This document shows, piece after piece, positions 1 to 5,147 of a DNA stretch of 6,108 bases. Within the stretch, counting starts at the first letter, position 1. Each line of letters begins with the position of its first letter. The notes beneath the pieces were generated by a model that made no database searches, was not told where the DNA came from, and saw only the letters and a list, made by a program, of their open reading frames with translations. The DNA is taken from positions 1 through 6,108 of the forward strand of contig DLIT01000120.1 in assembly GCA_002483865.1 (NCBI GenBank). The letters run 5' to 3'. The DNA comes from Brevundimonas sp. UBA7635 (GTDB lineage Bacteria > Pseudomonadota > Alphaproteobacteria > Caulobacterales > Caulobacteraceae). Made by a program: the position numbers and the translations under genes.

Positions 1-77
1 GTGGGGCGTCCCGCCTTGCGAGGCCGTGGAGCCTCTGCCGTATCGGCTGGGGGTGCCTTGGTCGGTCGCTTCGCCAT
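1..77 (-). CDS. Probable TetR-family transcriptional regulator, N-terminal fragment (continues beyond left edge)
   Basis: Only the first 25 codons and two bases are present, read leftward from an ATG at 77-75. The start is convincing: GGAGG lies on the same strand at 89-85, with 7 bases between it and the ATG. The visible peptide begins MAKRPTKAPP and ends RKAGRPT, because the final AC can only encode Thr. A flexible Lys/Arg/Pro/Ala-rich tail ending in an 'R-x-GRP-T/S' motif just before the first DNA-binding helix is common in TetR/AcrR regulators, which bind operators as dimers and usually repress neighbouring genes. The DNA-binding and ligand domains lie outside the window, so the family call rests on the tail alone. 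Another DNA-binding family with a basic tail is possible. It is divergent from the small exported-protein gene at 159, so it could control that gene, itself, or both. Confidence 0.55.
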   Translation of the reverse strand, partial: MAKRPTKAPPADTAEAPRPRKAGRP

Positions 78-83
78 CCGCAA

Positions 84-89
84 TCCTCC
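84..89 (-). promoter_or_regulatory. Strong Shine-Dalgarno of the leftward regulator gene
   Basis: Reading leftward, GGAGGA occupies 89-84 and is followed by TTGCGG and then the ATG at 77-75. The close match to the anti-Shine-Dalgarno sequence and ideal spacing are the main evidence that a real gene starts here and is cut by the window edge. Confidence 0.7.
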
Positions 90-95
90 GGTCCT

Positions 96-119
96 GGCTT
101 CGCCCGGGGTCGGCGAGCC
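96..119. promoter_or_regulatory. Imperfect inverted repeat in divergent intergenic region (candidate operator)
   Basis: GGCTTCGCC (96-104) and GGCGAGCC (112-119) are inverted copies apart from one extra T, separated by 7 bases. The repeat lies between the start of the leftward putative TetR gene (77) and the rightward small exported-protein gene (159), where an autoregulatory TetR operator would be expected. In such GC-rich DNA a repeat of this size can occur by chance, and no -35/-10 pair was recognised around it. Confidence 0.2.
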
Positions 120-158
120 TTCCTCCCGACGCGATGATGGCATATGACCGAGGGTAAG

Positions 159-608
159 ATGAACGTGTTCCTGTCGAAAAATACGATCTCGCTAGCTTTG
201 GCTGGCGTACTGGCGGCCACGGGGGGCTGTGTCGGCTCTTTTGACCCCCAGACAGAGGCGGCATCGCCTTTGGCCCCGCGCATACAGGCACTGGTGGAAA
301 GCCACGACCGCTACCCGCGCTGGGAAGACTTCCCCAAGGCATCAACAGACACGCCAACGCCAGCCTATGTCGCCGGCCAGGTACAGGCTCTGGGGCAGTC
401 AAACCAGACTTTGGCCGCCCAGGTTGCGGCTATCGACTGGACGCTGAACACCGACCCTGCGGTGCTGGAAAATCTGATTCGCCAGAAGTTTGATCCCGCT
501 GGCATGGCCGCCATAGGGCCTCAGTCCTTGGACGAAATCGAAGCCTTGGCCGAATCTCTGCGTCGTAGGGCCACCGCGCCCCCGCCGATTGATCGCCCCC
601 GGTTCTAG
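159..608 (+). CDS. Small exported protein, possible lipoprotein, function unknown
   Basis: This 149-residue protein is not one I recognise. The N-terminus is a signal peptide: one Lys (K7), then a hydrophobic stretch from about I10 to A20, then TGGC with Cys24. The Cys fits a lipoprotein attachment site, but Thr at -3 is unusual (Leu is typical), so cleavage by ordinary signal peptidase is also possible. The remainder (about 25-149) should be periplasmic. It has a Pro/Thr-rich stretch near 50-60, a Gln/Ala-rich helical segment (about 63-85), another helical stretch (about 93-140), and an Arg/Pro-rich C-terminus. ATG 159 is preferred over the in-frame ATG at 144 because GAGGG (150-154) sits just before it and the signal peptide then starts at the normal distance; the longer form would have 154 residues. 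It diverges from a putative TetR gene and precedes recJ by 93 bp. The TAG stop is at 606-608. Confidence 0.65.
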   Translation: MNVFLSKNTISLALAGVLAATGGCVGSFDPQTEAASPLAPRIQALVESHDRYPRWEDFPKASTDTPTPAYVAGQVQALGQSNQTLAAQVAAIDWTLNTDPAVLENLIRQKFDPAGMAAIGPQSLDEIEALAESLRRRATAPPPIDRPRF

Positions 609-691
609 CGCCGGGATACGACCGGAGTTGATGTCGTCGGATGAACAGAATTCGCGGATAATGCCTCCCTACCGATTATTTGATTCCGTTT

Positions 692-696
692 GAGGG
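692..696 (+). promoter_or_regulatory. Shine-Dalgarno that selects the recJ start
   Basis: GAGGG at 692-696 is 5 bases before ATG 702. An in-frame TTG at 690 would overlap this site and has no ribosome-binding site of its own, so ATG 702 is the better start. Confidence 0.55.
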
Positions 697-701
697 TTCT
701 G

Positions 702-2507
702 ATGCCGGCTGATGGCGCGACCAGTCCTGCCTTTCTGGGCATTTCGCGATCCCTGTCGGGACGCGGCTGGAGGCTGCGTCCGGCAGAACCTGGCCTGACT
801 CGCGCGCATATGCAGGCCCTGCATCTTGAGGAGCCCATGGCCCGTGCCCTGGCTGCGCGAGGCGTTGCAGCGGATCAGGGCGAGAACTTTCTGCAGCCGA
901 CGTTGAGGGCGCTGTTCCCTGATCCGTCCAGCTTTAGGGATATGGATGTGGCGGCGGCTGCCATCATTGACGCCGTCCAGGCTGGCGAGAGCATCCACGT
1001 CTTCGCTGACTATGATGTCGATGGCGCATCCAGTGCGGCACTTTTGGTGCGCTGGTTCCGGCATCTGAACGTCGAGCTGCCCATCTATGTCCCCGACCGT
1101 CTGACCGAAGGCTACGGCCCCAGCTCCAGCGCCTTTGACAAGCTGAAAGCCTCTGGCGCTGATCTGGTCGTGACGGTGGATTGCGGCGCGGCCGCCAATG
1201 AAGCCGTGGCCCATGCGGCGGCGATTGGGCTGAAGGTCGTGGTGATTGACCATCACATGATGCGCGAGGAGCCTCCAGCCTGTCTGGCCGTGGTCAATCC
1301 CAACCGTCCGGGCTGCGGCTCGGGTCAGGGAAACCTGGCGGCGGCGGGGGTGGTCTTTGTGCTTCTGGCGGCCCTCAACCGGGAGGCCAGGGGGCGGGGC
1401 CTGTTCACCGGTCGCGCCGAACCAGACATCAGACAGTGGCTGGATCTGGCAGCCATGGGGGCCATCTGCGACGTCACCGGGCTAACCGGCTTCAACCGAG
1501 CTCTGACCAGCCTGGGTCTGAAGGTCATGTCGTCCTGGCGCAACCCGGGGCTCAGTGCCCTGCTGGCGGTCGCCGGAGCTGAGCCGGGTCCGGCCAAATC
1601 CAATCATGCTGGCTTTATTCTGGGGCCACGGATTAACGCCGGCGGCCGGATCGGGAAGTCGGACCTGGGTGCGCGTCTTTTGTCCACTGACGATCCCGTC
1701 GAGGCGCGCCAGCTGGCTCTGGAACTGGATGCGCTGAACATAGAGCGCCGCGAGGTCGAGACTCAGGTGACCGAGGAAGCTGTGCGTCGGGTGGAAGCCA
1801 CCGGAGCGCACAGGGACGACAGCGCCATGATCGTCGTCGCCGGCGAGGAATGGCACCCCGGCGTAGTCGGCATCGTTGCGGGTCGTCTGCGTGAGCGTTG
1901 GCGCAAGCCGGTCATTGTCATCGGTATCGACCCGATCAATCGGATCGGTAAGGGCTCGGGCCGCTCGCAGCCAGGCATAAACCTGGGCCGGGCGATCCAG
2001 GCTGCCTGGCGCGACGGGCTTCTTCTTGCGGGGGGCGGTCACGCCATGGCTGCTGGCTTGACGACTGCGTCGGATCGCATTGACGACCTGCGCGACTACC
2101 TGAATGCAAATCTGGCCGAAGAACGTATCGAGGCCATAGCCCAGGATTGGGTCGATGTTGATGTTCTGATCGACCCGCGCGCGGCTACGCGTGACCTGTT
2201 TGAGTCCTTTGAGCAACTGGCCCCGTTTGGGCCGGCCAATCCCGAGCCCCTGTTTGCGTTGGAGGGAGTTCAGGTGCGTGATGCCGTGGCAATGAATGGT
2301 GGCCATGTCCGCTGCCGCCTGGTTGCGCCTGACGGTGCCTCGTTGCGTGCGATCAGCTGGCGCTGTGCCGATCTGCCCACCGGAAAGGCCTTGCTGGCGG
2401 GGCAGGGCGGCCTGCATCTTGTCGGGCGGCTCAAGGCTGACGATTGGAACGGACGCCGTGGGGTGCAGTTCGAGATTGAGGATGCGGCCGACCCCCGTAT
2501 GGCTTGA
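702..2507 (+). CDS. recJ: Single-stranded-DNA-specific 5'-3' exonuclease RecJ
   Basis: RecJ degrades single-stranded DNA 5' to 3' in the cytoplasm, acting in RecF-pathway recombination, mismatch repair and base excision repair with Mn/Mg at its active site. The 601-residue product carries the full DHH phosphoesterase set: ADYDVDG (102-108, Asp103/105/107), VTVDCG (157-162, Asp160), IDHH (182-185) and CDV (256-258, Asp257). The DHHA1 part follows, with GPRINAGGRIG (308-318), WHPGVVGIVAGRL (384-396), GSGRS (418-422) and GGGHAMAAG (444-452). The C-terminal OB-fold-like segment begins around APFGPANPEP (507-516). Length is normal (E. coli RecJ is 577 residues), all key residues are present and there is no frameshift. 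The N-terminal FLGISRSLSGRGWRLR (11-26) resembles alphaproteobacterial RecJ starts as I recall them, which supports ATG 702 over TTG 690. It may be co-transcribed with the small gene 93 bp upstream. Confidence 0.97.
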   Translation: MPADGATSPAFLGISRSLSGRGWRLRPAEPGLTRAHMQALHLEEPMARALAARGVAADQGENFLQPTLRALFPDPSSFRDMDVAAAAIIDAVQAGESIHVFADYDVDGASSAALLVRWFRHLNVELPIYVPDRLTEGYGPSSSAFDKLKASGADLVVTVDCGAAANEAVAHAAAIGLKVVVIDHHMMREEPPACLAVVNPNRPGCGSGQGNLAAAGVVFVLLAALNREARGRGLFTGRAEPDIRQWLDLAAMGAICDVTGLTGFNRALTSLGLKVMSSWRNPGLSALLAVAGAEPGPAKSNHAGFILGPRINAGGRIGKSDLGARLLSTDDPVEARQLALELDALNIERREVETQVTEEAVRRVEATGAHRDDSAMIVVAGEEWHPGVVGIVAGRLRERWRKPVIVIGIDPINRIGKGSGRSQPGINLGRAIQAAWRDGLLLAGGGHAMAAGLTTASDRIDDLRDYLNANLAEERIEAIAQDWVDVDVLIDPRAATRDLFESFEQLAPFGPANPEPLFALEGVQVRDAVAMNGGHVRCRLVAPDGASLRAISWRCADLPTGKALLAGQGGLHLVGRLKADDWNGRRGVQFEIEDAADPRMA

Positions 2508-2574
2508 AACCCGAGCTTTGCCGTCAGTGAGCGCGGATTGCTGAAATAAGTCGTAGAAACAGGATAATAAGCGC
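2508..2574. other. Spacer after recJ, no recognised terminator
   Basis: Between the recJ stop and the tRNA promoter candidate I see no gene and no hairpin followed by a T-run. AAGCGCTT (2569-2576) is an 8-bp palindrome at the edge of the putative -35 element, but it is short enough to be chance. Confidence 0.4.
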
Positions 2575-2603
2575 TTGCCACAGACAGAAGTGGCCGCTAA
2601 TAA
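2575..2603 (+). promoter_or_regulatory. Candidate housekeeping promoter of the tRNA-Glu pair
   Basis: TTGCCAC (2575-2581) and GCTAATAA (2596-2603) are separated by 14 bases. This fits the Caulobacter housekeeping pattern TTGaCgS-N10-14-GCTANAWC in spacing, with 5 of 7 positions matching in the first element and 6 of 8 in the second. Initiation would fall near 2610, about 12 bases before the first tRNA. The consensus is recalled knowledge; the match is seen directly. Confidence 0.45.
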
Positions 2604-2621
2604 CCCGGTCCTCGGCGCAGC

Positions 2622-2696
2622 GGTCCCTTCGTCTATCGGTTAGGACGTCAGGTTTTCAACCTGAAAAGAGGGGTTCGATTCCCCTAGGGACTGCCA
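2622..2696 (+). tRNA. tRNA-Glu (anticodon TTC), copy 1
   Basis: A 75-nt cloverleaf with encoded 3' CCA. The acceptor arm is GGTCCCT/AGGGACT, with a G.U wobble at pair 1-72 and discriminator G. The D-arm contains the GGTTAGGAC segment. The anticodon stem is TCAGG/CCTGA with loop TTTTCAA (2653-2659), giving anticodon TTC (2655-2657), which reads GAA and GAG. The T-arm is AGGGG/CCCCT with loop TTCGATT. It supplies glutamyl-tRNA for translation and, in organisms using the C5 pathway, for haem precursor synthesis. A second identical copy lies 76 bp downstream and is probably in the same transcript. Confidence 0.97.
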
Positions 2697-2703
2697 CCGC
2701 CGA

Positions 2704-2717
2704 CCTTCTTCGGAAGG
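2704..2717 (+). other. UUCG-tetraloop hairpin between the two tRNA genes
   Basis: CCTTC (2704-2708), TTCG (2709-2712) and GAAGG (2713-2717) form a perfect 5-bp stem closed by C-G around UUCG, one of the most stable RNA tetraloops. No T-run follows, so it is not a typical terminator. A processing or spacer-stabilising structure in the tRNA precursor is more likely. A second small stem, AGGCT-TGC-AGCCT (2726-2738), follows. Confidence 0.4.
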
Positions 2718-2772
2718 ACTTACATAGGCTTGCAGCCTGTTGTGAAGGCCATCTGGTCTTACTTTGCGCAGC

Positions 2773-2847
2773 GGTCCCTTCGTCTATCGGTTAGGACGTC
2801 AGGTTTTCAACCTGAAAAGAGGGGTTCGATTCCCCTAGGGACTGCCA
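2773..2847 (+). tRNA. tRNA-Glu (anticodon TTC), copy 2
   Basis: Identical over all 75 nt to the copy at 2622-2696, including encoded CCA, anticodon TTC (2806-2808) and the G.U pair at 1-72. The spacer before it has no convincing promoter, so read-through from the first copy is the simplest model. A short U-rich stretch, CTTATTTTA, begins 8 bases after the CCA and could aid release of RNA polymerase, but no strong hairpin lies directly before it other than the tRNA arms. Confidence 0.97.
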
Positions 2848-3057
2848 CGCGAAGCCTTATTTTACGGTCACTTAGGTCCCGACGGGTGCGCCAAGCCTTG
2901 GCGTCAGTCATGAAAGCCGACGTCACGTTCGCTGCGCTTTCAAACGCCAGGATCAGCTACGGCTGCGGGCAGATTGATGGCTTCGGGGCCAATCAATATC
3001 AGCATGGCATTTGGCGGCAGAGGCGGGGGATAACCCCCGCTGTGTGTGATCAGGCAC
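2848..3057. other. Non-coding stretch between tRNA-Glu copy 2 and the CHMI-like gene
   Basis: I found no convincing gene in these 210 bases. It contains a 15-bp palindrome, CGCCAAGCCTTGGCG (2889-2903), and a strong GC hairpin (3023-3040). An open frame crosses this region from 2730, but it runs through the second tRNA, so I do not accept it as coding. Confidence 0.5.
3023..3040 (-). terminator. GC-rich hairpin downstream of the CHMI-like gene, possible terminator
   Basis: GCGGGGG (3023-3029), ATAA (3030-3033) and CCCCCGC (3034-3040) form a perfect 7-bp stem with a 4-base loop. It lies about 18 bases beyond the stop of the leftward gene at 3058. Position and strength suit a transcription stop, possibly working in both directions between the tRNA unit and this gene. 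There is no T-run on either side, so it is not a canonical intrinsic terminator. Confidence 0.4.
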
Positions 3058-3417
3058 TTAGAGCTTGAGTTCGACCTTGTGATAGTTCGGCTTGTCCAGG
3101 TTGCCGATCTCGACCGAGATCTGGGCCGGGCCAGCATAGGGTTTCAGGCCAGCTAGAAGCGCGGCCTGGACCGCCTGTCCCAAGGACGTTTTCTGCTCCT
3201 GTGTGCGGCCGGTAAGGATGCGCAGGTCACAGTGAACGAAGGCCTGAGCTGGGTCGCCGTCGGCGATTATGACGTCATCGCTGCGCACGATGCGGGTCTT
3301 GCAGGAGTCAAGGCCGGCCCCAACGTGCTGGACGCAGTGCCGGTGGATGTCCAGGGCCAGACTGCGCCAGTCCGTGCTATCGAAATGGGGGGAGTGTTCC
3401 AGAATGATCTGTGGCAT
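3058..3417 (-). CDS. 5-carboxymethyl-2-hydroxymuconate delta-isomerase family protein (tautomerase)
   Basis: The 119-residue product resembles CHMI (HpaF), a cytosolic enzyme of the homoprotocatechuate branch of aromatic degradation that isomerises 5-carboxymethyl-2-hydroxymuconate. Members of this tautomerase superfamily use Pro1, exposed by removal of Met, as catalytic base. Here the sequence starts MPQIILEHS, so that Pro is present. Compared with E. coli HpaF from memory, the block KTRIV (40-44), ADGD-x-AFVH (52-62) and LRILTGRT (65-72) aligns well, including the Arg in 'GR' (Arg71). Length is near the family norm (about 125). The start is supported by AAGGA on the same strand (3428-3424) six bases before the ATG. 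No other hpa gene is in view and the neighbours are translation and lipoprotein genes, so the true substrate is uncertain. The fold and family are fairly sure; the specific reaction is not. It is transcribed divergently from the DUF1467 gene. Confidence 0.85.
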   Translation of the reverse strand: MPQIILEHSPHFDSTDWRSLALDIHRHCVQHVGAGLDSCKTRIVRSDDVIIADGDPAQAFVHCDLRILTGRTQEQKTSLGQAVQAALLAGLKPYAGPAQISVEIGNLDKPNYHKVELKL

Positions 3418-3450
3418 GAGGGGTCCTTGTCTTCGTAGCGTCTTCCTTAG

Positions 3451-3467
3451 CCCGGCCAGTCGCCGGG
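3451..3467. promoter_or_regulatory. Perfect inverted repeat in the divergent CHMI/DUF1467 intergenic region
   Basis: CCCGGC (3451-3456), CAGTC loop, GCCGGG (3462-3467). Its right arm overlaps a GGGAGG sequence (3465-3470) resembling a ribosome-binding site. It could be an operator for either divergent gene, or an RNA hairpin masking GGGAGG in the rightward leader. That GGGAGG is 21 bases from ATG 3492, too far to serve it directly, so its role is unclear. Confidence 0.25.
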
Positions 3468-3491
3468 AGGAATGAGACGTGCTGGTTCTGG

Positions 3492-3770
3492 ATGGATTTG
3501 CCGATGCCTCTTGGCCCCTTTACCCTTGTGGCGCTTTATCTGACGACCTGGTGGATCGTCCTGTTCATGATCCTGCCGCTGGGCACTTCGCGCCAGGTCG
3601 AGGCACCGCCAACGGATGGCAGCCAGTGGGGCGCGCCGGCTGATCCCCAGCTCAAGAAGAAATTTATCACGACGACCTGGGTCTCCGTGATCGTTTGGGC
3701 GTTGATCGTGGCCGTGGTCTGGAGCGGGAAGGTGCCGCTTCCGGACTTCTCGCGTGGTCCTGCGCTCTAG
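3492..3770 (+). CDS. DUF1467 family small inner-membrane protein
   Basis: The 92-residue protein has two predicted membrane helices, about 10-30 and 59-78. A polar loop between them contains QVEAPP and DPQLKKKF. The first helix carries WWIVLFMILPLG (20-31), the W-W-x-x-LF-x-x-LP-x-G signature I associate with DUF1467, a short alphaproteobacterial family without an assigned function. The second helix follows a Lys-rich stretch and the protein ends in a short polar tail. The start is uncertain: ATG 3492 has no good ribosome-binding site, while the in-frame ATG at 3504 (88 residues) has a weak GGATGGA before it. Both keep the first helix whole. It is 60 bp upstream of proS on the same strand, a neighbour relation I recall as common in alphaproteobacteria, so it probably belongs to that transcription unit. 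That does not reveal its job. Confidence 0.85.
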   Translation: MDLPMPLGPFTLVALYLTTWWIVLFMILPLGTSRQVEAPPTDGSQWGAPADPQLKKKFITTTWVSVIVWALIVAVVWSGKVPLPDFSRGPAL

Positions 3771-3773
3771 CTT

Positions 3774-3797
3774 TTGCCCCATTTGCCCGGCTAAACC
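3774..3797 (+). promoter_or_regulatory. Weak promoter-like sequence before proS
   Basis: GCTAAACC (3790-3797) matches the Caulobacter -10 pattern GCTANAWC at 7 of 8 positions. TTGCCCC (3774-3780) is a partial -35, but the 9-base gap is one shorter than the usual minimum of 10. GCCCG (3785-3789) and CGGGC (3799-3803) can also pair around the element. An internal promoter giving proS a short leader is possible; read-through from the DUF1467 gene is equally plausible. Confidence 0.2.
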
Positions 3798-3830
3798 TCG
3801 GGCCTGACTGAATTTGCCGAGATTCCTGCC

Positions 3831-5147
3831 ATGCGCCTGTCGCGCTATTTCCTGCCGACCCTGAAAGAAGCCCCCTCTGACGCCCAGATCGTGTCGCATC
3901 AGCTGATGCTGCGCGCGGGCATGATCAAGCAGGAGGCTGCTGGCATCTATGCCTGGCTGCCGCTGGGCCTGCGTGTGCTGCGCAAGATCGAGAACATCGT
4001 CCGTGAGGAGCAGGTCAAGGCCGGTGCCGTCGAGCTGCTGATGCCGACGTTGCAACTGGCTGATCTGTGGCGCGAGTCGGGCCGCTATGACGCCTATGGT
4101 CCGGAAATGCTGCGCATCACCGACCGCCACGAACGCGAGCTGCTGTACGGTCCGACCAACGAGGAAATGGTCACCGACATCTTCCGTGGCTATGTGAAGT
4201 CCTACAAGTCGCTGCCGCTGAACCTCTTCCACATCCAATGGAAGTTCCGCGACGAGCGCCGTCCGCGCTTTGGCGTGATGCGTGGCCGCGAGTTCCTGAT
4301 GAAGGACGCCTATTCGTTCGACATCGACGAGGCTTCGGCCCGCATCGCCTACAAGCGCATGTTCGCCGCCTATCTGAACACCTTCTCGCGTCTGGGCCTG
4401 AAGGCCGTGCCGATGCGCGCCGACACCGGCCCGATCGGTGGCGACCTGTCGCACGAGTTCATCGTCCTGGCCGATACCGGCGAGAGCGAGGTCTTCTGTG
4501 ACCGCAAGCTGGTGGAAATGGCCCCTCCAGGCCACGACCTGAGCGTCGAGCAGTTGGAAGCCGTCTTTGACGAGCGCACCTCGATGTACGCCGCGACCGA
4601 GGAAATGCACGACGCCGCCCGCTTTGAAGCCGAGACGACCGAGGGCGACCGTCTGTCGGCCCGGGGTATCGAGGTCGGTCACATCTTCTATTTCGGCACC
4701 AAGTACTCAGCGCCGATGAAGGCCAAGGTGGCCGGGCCGGACGGCAAGGACACCGAGGTCCACATGGGCTCGTACGGCGTCGGTGTCTCGCGCCTGCTGG
4801 GTGCCATCATCGAAGCCAGTCACGACGACAGCGGCATTATCTGGCCGGACTCGGTCGCGCCGTTTGACGTCTCGGTCATCTCGCTGCGCGCGTCGGACGA
4901 AGCGGTCTCGGCGGCCTGCGAGGAGGCTGTCGCCAAGCTGGAAGCCGCTGGCAAGGACGTCCTGTATGACGACACCGACGAGCGCCCGGGCGGCAAGTTC
5001 GCCACTGCCGATCTGATCGGCGTGCCGTGGCAGCTGGTCATCGGGCCCAAGGGCCTGGCCGACGGCGTGGTCGAGCTGAAGCGCCGCGCCACGGGCGAGA
5101 AGCAATCCCTGTCACTGGGCGCCGCCCTGGAGCTGCTGACGAAATGA
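3831..5147 (+). CDS. proS: Prolyl-tRNA synthetase, short alphaproteobacterial form
   Basis: This class II cytosolic synthetase charges tRNA-Pro with proline using ATP. The 438-residue product shows [12 protein letters not shown] (35-46, motif 1 region), GPTNEE (107-112), motif 2 from FRDE (139-142) through [11 protein letters not shown] (153-163), [11 protein letters not shown] (200-210), and motif 3 [14 protein letters not shown] (313-326). The C-terminal anticodon-binding domain spans about 345-438, including [17 protein letters not shown] (383-399). Between motifs 2 and 3 only a short segment (about 221-290) replaces the roughly 180-residue editing insertion of E. coli ProS, as is usual in alphaproteobacteria. 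Hydrolysis of mischarged Ala-tRNA-Pro would therefore have to come from a separate protein. The start [15 protein letters not shown] is typical of the family, although only a weak GAGA (3819-3822) precedes it. Third-position G/C bias appears stronger than in recJ, consistent with high expression. The stop overlaps the next start by four bases. Confidence 0.98.
   Translation: MRLSRYFLPTLKEAPSDAQIVSHQLMLRAGMIKQEAAGIYAWLPLGLRVLRKIENIVREEQVKAGAVELLMPTLQLADLWRESGRYDAYGPEMLRITDRHERELLYGPTNEEMVTDIFRGYVKSYKSLPLNLFHIQWKFRDERRPRFGVMRGREFLMKDAYSFDIDEASARIAYKRMFAAYLNTFSRLGLKAVPMRADTGPIGGDLSHEFIVLADTGESEVFCDRKLVEMAPPGHDLSVEQLEAVFDERTSMYAATEEMHDAARFEAETTEGDRLSARGIEVGHIFYFGTKYSAPMKAKVAGPDGKDTEVHMGSYGVGVSRLLGAIIEASHDDSGIIWPDSVAPFDVSVISLRASDEAVSAACEEAVAKLEAAGKDVLYDDTDERPGGKFATADLIGVPWQLVIGPKGLADGVVELKRRATGEKQSLSLGAALELLTK

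Larger units (their letters stand above)
2615..2848 (+). repeat. 83-bp direct repeat containing the tRNA-Glu genes
   Basis: 2615-2697 and 2766-2848 are identical: seven bases of leader (GCGCAGC), the whole tRNA, and one base after the CCA. Identity stops sharply on both sides, and the 68 bp between the two repeat units resembles neither flank. This suggests an old tandem duplication whose tRNA part is kept uniform by selection or gene conversion. Confidence 0.9.

Noticed and set aside
1..157. Plus-strand frames open from the left edge, one ending TGA at 145-147 overlapping ATG 144, another ending TAA at 155-157
   Set aside because: All three plus frames stay open here for at least 130 bases, as is common in GC-rich DNA. 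The translations look non-coding, and the minus-strand start at 77 with its Shine-Dalgarno explains the region better.
144..158. Upstream in-frame ATG for the small exported protein
   Set aside because: It has no clear ribosome-binding site, while ATG 159 has GAGGG just before it and places the signal peptide normally. It is not fully excluded.
657..662. GATAAT resembling a -10 element before recJ
   Set aside because: The nearest TTGATG (628-633) is 23 bases away, too far for a normal promoter spacer, so there is no usable pair.
669..1256. 195-codon open frame on the minus strand over the start of recJ
   Set aside because: It covers the recJ N-terminus and the DHH motif region on the other strand. 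The product has no recognisable domain and is best explained as a shadow.
1482..2417. 311-codon open frame on the minus strand, antisense to recJ
   Set aside because: It is fully inside the intact recJ gene with no motif, no sign of its own ribosome-binding site, and composition typical of an antisense shadow.
2615..2848. tRNA direct repeat as att sites of an integrated element
   Set aside because: Only 68 bp separate the repeat units, with no integrase or cargo. The repeat covers the complete tRNA rather than its 3' end, so a tandem tRNA duplication is the simpler reading.
2849..2855. GCGAAGC, known as an unusually stable DNA mini-hairpin, just after the second tRNA
   Set aside because: A 7-base match is readily due to chance and there is no supporting context beyond a short T-rich stretch after it.
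2730..3068. 112-codon open frame on the plus strand through the second tRNA-Glu
   Set aside because: It would translate the whole tRNA gene and runs to the end of the oppositely oriented CHMI-like gene, with no family resemblance.
3447..4682. 411-codon open frame on the minus strand, antisense to proS
   Set aside because: It lies opposite most of proS, whose motifs are all intact, and opposite the DUF1467 gene. Its product is rich in His, Gln and Arg with no recognisable domain. Long antisense frames are expected opposite strongly GC3-biased genes.
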